DNA of 64,000 nucleotides, taken from assembly GCA_035048495.1 (NCBI GenBank), contig CM068549.1, forward strand, positions 16,153,103 through 16,217,102, in the 5' to 3' direction. Below the pieces are notes generated by a model. It was not told the DNA's origin and searched no databases. It saw only the letters and a program-made list of their open reading frames with translations. Numbering within the stretch: position 1 is the stretch's first letter; each line of letters starts with the position of its first letter. The position numbers were made by a program, and so were the translations under genes. This document shows, in pieces, positions 58,022 through 64,000 of the stretch. The DNA comes from Euptelea pleiosperma. Its lineage: Eukaryota; Streptophyta; Magnoliopsida; Ranunculales; Eupteleaceae.

Positions 58022-60528
58022 TGATATTCGCTTAAAAGTGTGTATTTTCCACTGTTATCTTCTAAGCGTTTTCACACTCTCTTACTTTAAAATGCTCTAT
58101 TTATCTACTTTTCTACGTAAGAGTCTCTTTTGTTGCGTAGAACACACTTTTCTAGACGAAATGGTATATTTGCATGCATTAAACACATTTTCGGAAGTCT
58201 AGACATTGAGTCGTTATGATAAAGTCTCATTACGCGCTTCTTCTGTCGCAGAAAACCCCGATGGGACAATTCTCGAGACTTGCGAGCCCACATCGATCAG
58301 GAAAGCCCATTATCAAAGCTTAAAGAGCCCACATGCTATGACTAGAAGATATGGGCTGAATAAGATGACCAAAAAGCCGGCCCAAACAACGAAGAGAGTA
58401 GGAGAGCCAATGACCAAGAGACGGACCAAAGCGTTTAAAGCCACATGAGTCAGCAAAGAATGATAGTCTACTCTACTGGAGAAGCGTGAGGATGGTCATA
58501 GTGAAGACCAGGGTTCCAGACCCTCTGCCAATACTTTTATCTCCATTTTCTGATATTTTCTCTCTCATCTCTCCTTATTCTCTCTCTCTTCATCTCTCGG
58601 TCCTCGAATCTACTGACCTAACCCCAGAACTCCTGCCCATTGGCTCTGTCTCATCTCCCTTAGCTTTCTGACCGTTGAATCTTCAATCGGACCGTTGGAT
58701 CTTCCACCAAACCGTTGGATCTCTCTAGATCCGTCGATCTACCAATCTGGGTCCCAATCAAGTCAAATCCATCCGATCGCCATCAGATTGTCTGTCACAT
58801 CATCTTGTGAGACGATGGACATCATCAATCCATGTGGGCCAGTAGCTGGGCCCATCATCATCGACCCGCTGTCCGACCAGTTAGTGGACCCCGTGAATTT
58901 CAAAATAATTGTAATTAAATTTTAAAAAATGGGGGGTCCACTAAATGGGGAAATTCCCCAAAGAAAAGTAGTGCTTTACTTAAATATATATATATATATA
59001 TATTTTCTTATTTTTTATTTTCAAAAAATCCCTATTTCCATTAAAGAAAATAGGGAGCTTTAAAAGGGGAAGGAGAAAGGTTCGTTTGAACCCTAATCCA
59101 TCTCCCCTCTCCTCCTCTCCTTCCCCCTATCCTTTCCCTTCTTCCCCCCCCCCCCCCCCCACTTTCTTCTCATCTTCTTCCTCATTTCTTCTTCGTCTCC
59201 TTCCCCATTCTTCGCCGGAGTTGCAGGTTTGCAACTCCGGCCGTTTGTCTCCTCCTTCTTCTCTTCTTGTTCTTCTTCTCCTCCTCCAGCCGCTGCCCAA
59301 CCCCCTGCTCACCACGCCAAGAATCTTCTTCTTCTTCTTCTTCTTTGCTTCTGCCGGAGTTGCAGGCCTGCAACTCCGGCCGTTCTTCTTTTTACTTCTC
59401 CCCCACGGCTTGCCCCCTCGCCTGCCACGCTGAACGACCATAGTTTCTCCTCCACCTGCTAGGACGCCTGCTGCTACTCGTGCAGCACCGTTGTTGCTCC
59501 GCCCAACTCCTCCTTCACGTTGCTCCACCGCCGAGCGCCGGCAACACCACCACCCTGCTCCGCCATTCACTACAACTCCCCCTCTCCACCTCTTCCACGA
59601 TCAGGTAGGTGCCTCCCTTCTCTATTGCAGACCTGTGTTTTTTTCCTTTGCTGGATCTCCATCATCACTCCCACTACCATCTTCTCCACACTCTCAATCC
59701 CGACCACCATTGGAGGTGGTCCGCCTTGGTTTACAACGCCCTCACCTTTACCTTTGCCACTGCAAGTTCCACCTGCATCTCGCCGGTGGACCACCGTCCA
59801 CCATAAAAAATAAAAGAATAAAAAGAAAATAGTAGATAAAGAAGAAAGGAGGGCGTCTTTCACCACCTGTGAGCCACCGCTTGCCGTGCTCTTCACCAAA
59901 GTTCAATCCATGCCCGACACTCCTCTTCCATCTATATGGTTGACTCGGGGTCATCTTCCATCGGAGCACACCTTGGAACACCACCATCACATTCACCCTT
60001 TCAGCCACTTCTCTTGTTAGTGATCCTCTCATGGCCGAATCACTCCGTGACCATCTTCGTGGTCGACTAAGGTAACTTCTCTCTTTCTTTTTCTCATCTC
60101 TCTACCTTTCTCTCTCTAGGATAGGTCTTCCTCTCCCTACTTTTCTCACCTACTTTCATTCTTCTTTCTCTCTCTCTCTCTCTATCTCTACAATCTCCTC
60201 TCTACTTTCTCTCTCTAGTTCTCTCTTTCTCTCTTTAGTTTATTCTTTTTTTTTATGCTTTATAATTTAGTTATTTTTACTTGATTGTAAGAGACATGTT
60301 CGATTGAATGAAGTTGATTTGAATAATATTATGTTCCATTCTCTGCAAATTTTCCATCATTTTATGTTCATTATTGCGCTAACCCGACTAATCCCAAGTG
60401 CGGATCGACATCCAACACAAGCCACTGTACAAAATTGCTCATTCTACAGGTTAAAAATCTCGGATTAATTGCAAATGTGTTGAAATTAGGGTTTCCGTAA
60501 CGAACGACGTGGAAAAATCCTACTTTCA
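58022..60528. mobile_element. 2.5-kb TG...CA insertion, probable solo LTR
   Basis: Starts TGATATTCGCTTAAAAGTG and ends AATCCTACTTTCA. It is flanked by perfect CTAGG repeats (58017-58021, 60529-60533) inside the copia gag. No coding domain, PBS or internal region is seen, so a solo LTR is the best reading. It contains a TA microsatellite (58983-59001), a poly-C run (about 59144-59160), CT-rich tracts (60100-60240) and two GCCGGAGTTGCA palindromes. Confidence 0.75.
59214..59380. repeat. Two GC-rich palindromes 139 bp apart
   Basis: 59214-59241 has 12-bp arms GCCGGAGTTGCA around GGTT. 59353-59380 is a perfect 28-bp palindrome with half-site GCCGGAGTTGCAGG. Both lie in the CT-rich part of the 2.5-kb insertion. 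Confidence 0.9.
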
Positions 60529-60533
60529 CTAGG

Positions 60534-61230
60534 AGATTGAGTAATCACAGACCGTTGTTTCTCCTCTTGAAGAATCAGGCATTAAGCTTTATTGACGGAT
60601 GGGAGTGGATCCATGAGGAGTATTTGTCCTCGAATGGCACTATAAGAGTCGTGAAGACCCATTAAAAAATCTGTGAGATAAATTTTTTGCTGATGTTGTT
60701 GTATGGCATGTGCCGCACCACAAGAACATTGAGGAGTGACAATGAGGGATACTAACTCGTCCCAAAGGCTTTTCAACTTGGTGAAATAATCGGCGATCGA
60801 AAGGTTGTCTTGTGTGCACAGGGCGATATCACGTCGAAGTTGATAAATACAATGGGTGTTGCTCTGTGCAAATCTTTCTTGGAGTTCTGTCCAGATTTCA
60901 TGAGCGGTGGAGGCATAGATGACGCTGTCAGAGATATCCTTGGATAAGGAACTAAATATCCAGGATTTTACCATATCGTCGCATCGTTTCCATAGAGAAT
61001 AATCAGAAGAGGATGCCGAAATAGACATGGATTCATTAATGAAATCGATCTTGTTCTTTGCATTGAGTGCAGTGCTCATTGCACGACTCCATGTGGCGTA
61101 GTTGTCACTCAGTCAATGGTTGAGTAACAAGAGTAATACCTGGGTTATCTGAGTGATGAAGGTAGAACGAGCTCTGTGTATTGATTGCAGGTGTTGCATT
61201 GGCGGAAGCATTTTCTATGTTTTCAGCCAT
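60534..61230 (-). pseudogene. copia Gag N-terminal part (UBN2-type)
   Basis: The minus-strand ATG at 61230 opens MAENIENASANATPAINTQS. A one-base frameshift near 61110 precedes the main gag block (SDNYATWSRAMSTALNAKNK, then ELQERFAQSNTHCIYQLRRD, YFTKLKSLWDEL). A stop at about 60582, then the tail (CLILQEEKQRSV) continues to the insertion. Gag would form the particle shell around the RNA. Confidence 0.88.
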
Positions 61231-61387
61231 TGGAAATACAGATGGCTTTTATAGAAGGAAGGTTCTGCTGATAGCTAGATACGTCTGATAAAAAGAGTGA
61301 TATATTTGTTCTTGCTGATTGACAGAAGAATAGAGGAAAAAAAAAATCAAAGAAATAGTAACGAGATGAGGTTTTGCTCCGATACCA

Positions 61388-61606
61388 TGTAAAATTCTAA
61401 GTGAATTCTTGATACAGTTTACATTAATGATGATCTCTTTAAATAGAGAGGGATGTACAAGAGTCCAGATCATTCAAGGATCCTAAATCAAAGGATCTGT
61501 TTAACAAGAAAGTCAAGATCCTACAGCAGGAGGATCTGTTTAACAAGAAAGTCAAGATCCTAAGTCTAAGGATTTGACTCTATCTTACAGCAAGGGTATC
61601 GTAACA
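61388..61606 (-). repeat. copia 5' LTR
   Basis: Matches 54270-54448, with an extra tandem copy of about 40 bp (GGATCTGTTTAACAAGAAAG twice). On the minus strand the LTR is followed by the primer-binding site TGGTATCGGAGC at 61376-61387. Confidence 0.93.
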
Positions 61607-61675
61607 AAGTTGGGACTTGGGACCCATTTTCCAAACATTTATTTCTATGAAATCTCGTTCTCTCGATACTTACAA

Positions 61676-61885
61676 TGAGTAGAACTTTGCTGACCGACCA
61701 ATATGAGCCACGTGGCATATTCTAAGCGTTGATTTTTCTGGAGGAATTTGAGCATTATTGACCATTATTTGGGGTACAAATATCCAAAGGTTTGAAATCA
61801 CTAATCAGATTGATTTTTGGTACGTATGCGTCCTCTAATAATATACCACGTGGCATATTGTGGTCCGTCAATTTGTCAAAAAAGA
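61676..61885. repeat. G-box-family MITE, shortened
   Basis: The left arm AATATGAGCCACGTGGCATA and right arm TACCACGTGGCATATTGTGG surround the family centre (AATTTGAGCATTATTGACC, AATCACTAATCAGATTGATT). The GGATGTTTGGCC blocks are deleted in both arms. Confidence 0.7.
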
Positions 61886-62310
61886 ATTGTCTAAAATGTG
61901 GGTGTCCGTAGAGGCACCCCTTTGAGAATTTGTGATATACGGCTTAAAGTCCCGTTCCTTTTCCTAGGTTTGGAAATTCCCTCCGAATAGAAATTATGAT
62001 ATTGTGCATCACAGATATTGTTTGTGCCTTCAACTTGGCCCAACTATATCTAGATCATCCGATTGGCCCACCTCTTTGATCAGATTAGATGTAGTACAAA
62101 AAAGAAAGAGAACTGTATGGAATGCGACAAGGCAACACAATCTCCGTCGTGCAAAGAATTGCACATAATATATGGGACAAAAAATGCACGTCCGATTATG
62201 TTTTTGAAGAGTGATGATCACCATCTACAATGCAAAACATCATTCAATGGGTCCCACTACAACTTTAAAGTCAACAATGTCAAAATGTTGAAGGGTCCAA
62301 GAAAGAGTCT
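61886..62310. other. Spacer, no gene seen
   Basis: Small ORFs on both strands (62030-62314) have no recognisable domain and no splice context. Confidence 0.35.
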
Positions 62311-62319
62311 ATAAGTGAA

Positions 62320-62595
62320 GGGTCGGGCTCCGTTGACAGATCTAAAATAACAGGAAAATGACAGGGACACAATATAAGCCAGGTGGCACATTGTTTCAGG
62401 ACTCTGACCGTACGGATGTTTGTCCTATCCCATGATGGACCTACAAACCAAAAATTAGCTTGATTAGTATTTATAAGTGCTGCATCTTTGTACCTCAAAT
62501 ACTGCTCAAATTCCCACAGTTGAGATCAGCCCATGAATGCCACGTGGCTTTTATTGTGTCCCTGTCATTTTAGATCTGTCAACGGAGCCTTGTCC
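62320..62595. mobile_element. Mutator MITE, intact copy, 276 bp
   Basis: The ends GGGTCGGGCTCCGTTGACAG and (reverse complement) GGACAAGGCTCCGTTGACAG are flanked by perfect 9-bp repeats ATAAGTGAA (62311-62319, 62596-62604). The left arm keeps the G-box-family interior (GACCGTACGGATGTTTG, ACCAAAAATTAGCTTGATTA). The right arm is deleted except for GCCACGTGGC. Confidence 0.93.
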
Positions 62596-62689
62596 ATAAG
62601 TGAAATGGTTGTAATGATTCTATAGGTGGTATCCATTATACTTGGGGTTCCAAACATTCCTGCATGAGTGCCCACTTCCACTTTCCTAA

Positions 62690-63000
62690 CACTGAGTGGG
62701 GCTTCTATAGGACCGGGTCCTATACAAAGTATGATAGGACCCTCCCTAAATTGGGTCGACAGACCCAAGAATGTTTGACCCACTCCTTGAGTCCTTGGTG
62801 GACATACCAAACGCCAGCCTGGTTAATGATTTCTAGCCATCGGATTTGAGCTTTTTTTCTTCATGGGCCTATGTATGAGTTCCAATCCCATGAAGCCCAT
62901 GATAAAAAAGGCTCAAATCCAACGGCTTGAAATCACCAATGGAGCTGATTTTTGGTGTGGACCATATGCAATCATCAAAGTGACAACGTCTATAATACTG
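62690..63000. repeat. Foldback MITE of a third family
   Basis: GATTTCTAGCCATCGGATTT and GAGCTTTTTTTCTTCATGGG are inverted as CCCATGATAAAAAAGGCTC and AAATCCAACGGCTTGAAATC. A relative occupies 37530-37775 (TGATTTCTAGCCATTGAATT ... ATGATGAAAAGTGCTC). Confidence 0.6.
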
Positions 63001-63779
63001 AGAGTGTTTGGATGCATGTTAGGCCTGGCCAGATTTAATCGTGTACAAGGCCCTTTTAACTTCTTATTTTTGCTGCGTATGGGTTAACCAGTTGGGTCCT
63101 GCTCAACCTGCTTTTGGAACCTTTAGCACTCTTTTATTGGTTCAACTTCAGCTCCCCCAGAAGACGGCTCCTCAAAAATATAACCCAAGCCAGGATTGAA
63201 CTGCGCAGTCATCCTATTTCTAGTGTTTGGTTGCGAGGATAACGCTACCTGGATTACTAGGTGCAACTGTAAACTACTTTTTAGAGTATATTTACACCCA
63301 AAAACATGCAGCAAACTTTTGGGTGCAACTGCATTCTCCGGAAACAAAGGTTCACAATTAACACCCAAATAATTATTGGAAGAGTTTTATTTCCCAGCCA
63401 AACACCCTCTTATGCCCATGACTGTCCATACTTATTGGACGGCTTGGAATGCTGTTGGTGGGTACAGGTCCATAGAGAAGTTTAGGCCTAGGTTCCATCA
63501 TATATTTCCCATTTTCTTTTAAGATACAGAACCCATTAGAAAGAGAATTGCAAACGATGCATCATTCCATCTCATACCTCATAATTAAGAAAGTTCTCAA
63601 CTTTTACATGCTTCAAACCCCCCCACAAAAATGGTGGATACAGGTCCCCAAGTTTCTCTCGAAATCGATTATTTCCCAAGGCCCCCGACATCACAGCAAT
63701 AATTGCAACATAAAAAACGGATATAAAACAGCATGCCAACGCGGCATGCTCACTCTATTGATGTCGCTCTCCACCTTAA
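63001..63779. other. Spacer, no gene seen
   Basis: 63225-63395 has a short inverted repeat around GGGTGCAACTGCA / CTAGGTGCAACTG phrases. If the exon at 63780-63941 is real, the adjoining minus-strand sequence here would be its 3' UTR. Confidence 0.3.
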
Positions 63780-63941
63780 TCATATCCTTAAAGGCCGGTT
63801 TCCAGAGCTGGTCCGATCAATCTTCACCTTCTTCAATTGCACCTTCATGGTTGCAATTTCTTGAAAAGGATTTGGCTCACCCAAGCTATTCTTGGAGCTC
63901 CTTACCTTTTTTCTCTTCCCCCCGTCGTATTCTTCGTCCCT
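63780..63941 (-). CDS. Possible 3'-terminal exon of an unidentified gene
   Basis: On the minus strand a pyrimidine-rich tract and CAG acceptor (TTTTTCCAG|GGACGAAG) at about 63942 open a frame reading DEEYDGGKRKKVRSSKNSLG and EIATMKVQLKKVKIDRTSSG, ending RPLRI at a stop near 63780. The lysine-rich, acidic-start composition and splice context look real, and upstream exons would lie beyond the window. A donor-like GTAAGG inside (about 63902) is an alternative exon end. No family is recognised. Confidence 0.3.
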   Translation of the reverse strand, partial: RDEEYDGGKRKKVRSSKNSLGEPNPFQEIATMKVQLKKVKIDRTSSGNRPLRI

Positions 63942-64000
63942 GGAAAAAGTTTGAATGAATGGCAAAGATTAGCATAAAGCAAATAAACGAGACAATGTGT

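Larger units (their letters stand above)
54270..61606 (-). mobile_element. Decayed Ty1/copia retrotransposon, interrupted
   Basis: LTRs of 179 bp (54270-54448) and 219 bp (61388-61606) bound gag, protease, integrase, RT and RNase H in copia order on the minus strand. The PBS-like TGGTATCGGAGC follows the 5' LTR and the purine tract CTTGAGGGGGAG precedes the 3' LTR. The flanks GAGTT and AAGTT are an imperfect 5-bp duplication. Gag is split by the 58022-60528 insertion. Frameshifts and stops throughout make it inactive. Confidence 0.93.

Noticed and set aside
59127..59570. 147-codon frame rich in Gly, Arg and Lys, and overlapping Pro/Ser-rich frames
   Set aside because: Low-complexity reading of a CT-rich tract inside the presumed solo LTR.

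Overview
The window is nuclear DNA of a flowering plant. It carries plant-type spliced genes, Ty1/copia and Ty3/gypsy LTR retrotransposons, Helitrons, and many hAT-, Mutator- and Harbinger-type MITEs. The species cannot be fixed from the sequence alone. The large, repeat-filled introns and intergenic spaces suggest a woody plant with a medium-to-large genome; that is inference.

Only two complete host genes are clear, both on the minus strand. One is an eIF5A gene (five coding exons, 160 residues, 10277-16549) whose first intron is 5.4 kb of repeats. The other is an uninterrupted LRR receptor-like kinase gene of 869 codons (23804-26413), similar to the Arabidopsis At2g24230 type. Three weak exon candidates lie at 4001-4216, 10066-10263 and 63780-63941.

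Layout. 1-2282: decayed copia element (+ strand) ending in an LTR that is followed by a primer-binding-site-like sequence. 2283-6739: spacer with small foldback elements. 6740-9757: hAT-like element containing a MITE that contains a head-to-tail Helitron array, with a rearranged, partly palindromic right end. 10277-16549: eIF5A. 16550-23803: repeats, including a Helitron dimer and an LTR remnant. 23804-26950: receptor kinase with leader. 27400-30530: hAT MITEs and a 145-bp minisatellite. 30527-39745: two diverged copies (A and B) of one locus, each carrying different insertions, so each copy documents empty sites for the other. 39750-46688: more MITEs, Helitron debris and a SINE-like element. 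46689-51814: a Tat-like gypsy element with a perfect 5-bp target duplication, a broken gag, no pol, and an antisense ORF with its own TATA box. 54270-61606: a decayed copia element (- strand) split by a 2.5-kb TG...CA insertion flanked by a perfect 5-bp duplication. 61607-64000: more MITEs and a possible 3' exon.

Most of the window is transposon-on-transposon. Insertion order can be read from nested target-site duplications: 8 bp for hAT, 9 bp for Mutator, TAA for Harbinger, 5 bp for LTR elements, and A/T junctions for Helitrons. No undescribed protein system was found. The most unusual structures are the Helitron concatemer, the duplicated locus with reciprocal empty sites, the rearranged hAT end near eIF5A, and the antisense ORF in the Tat-like element.
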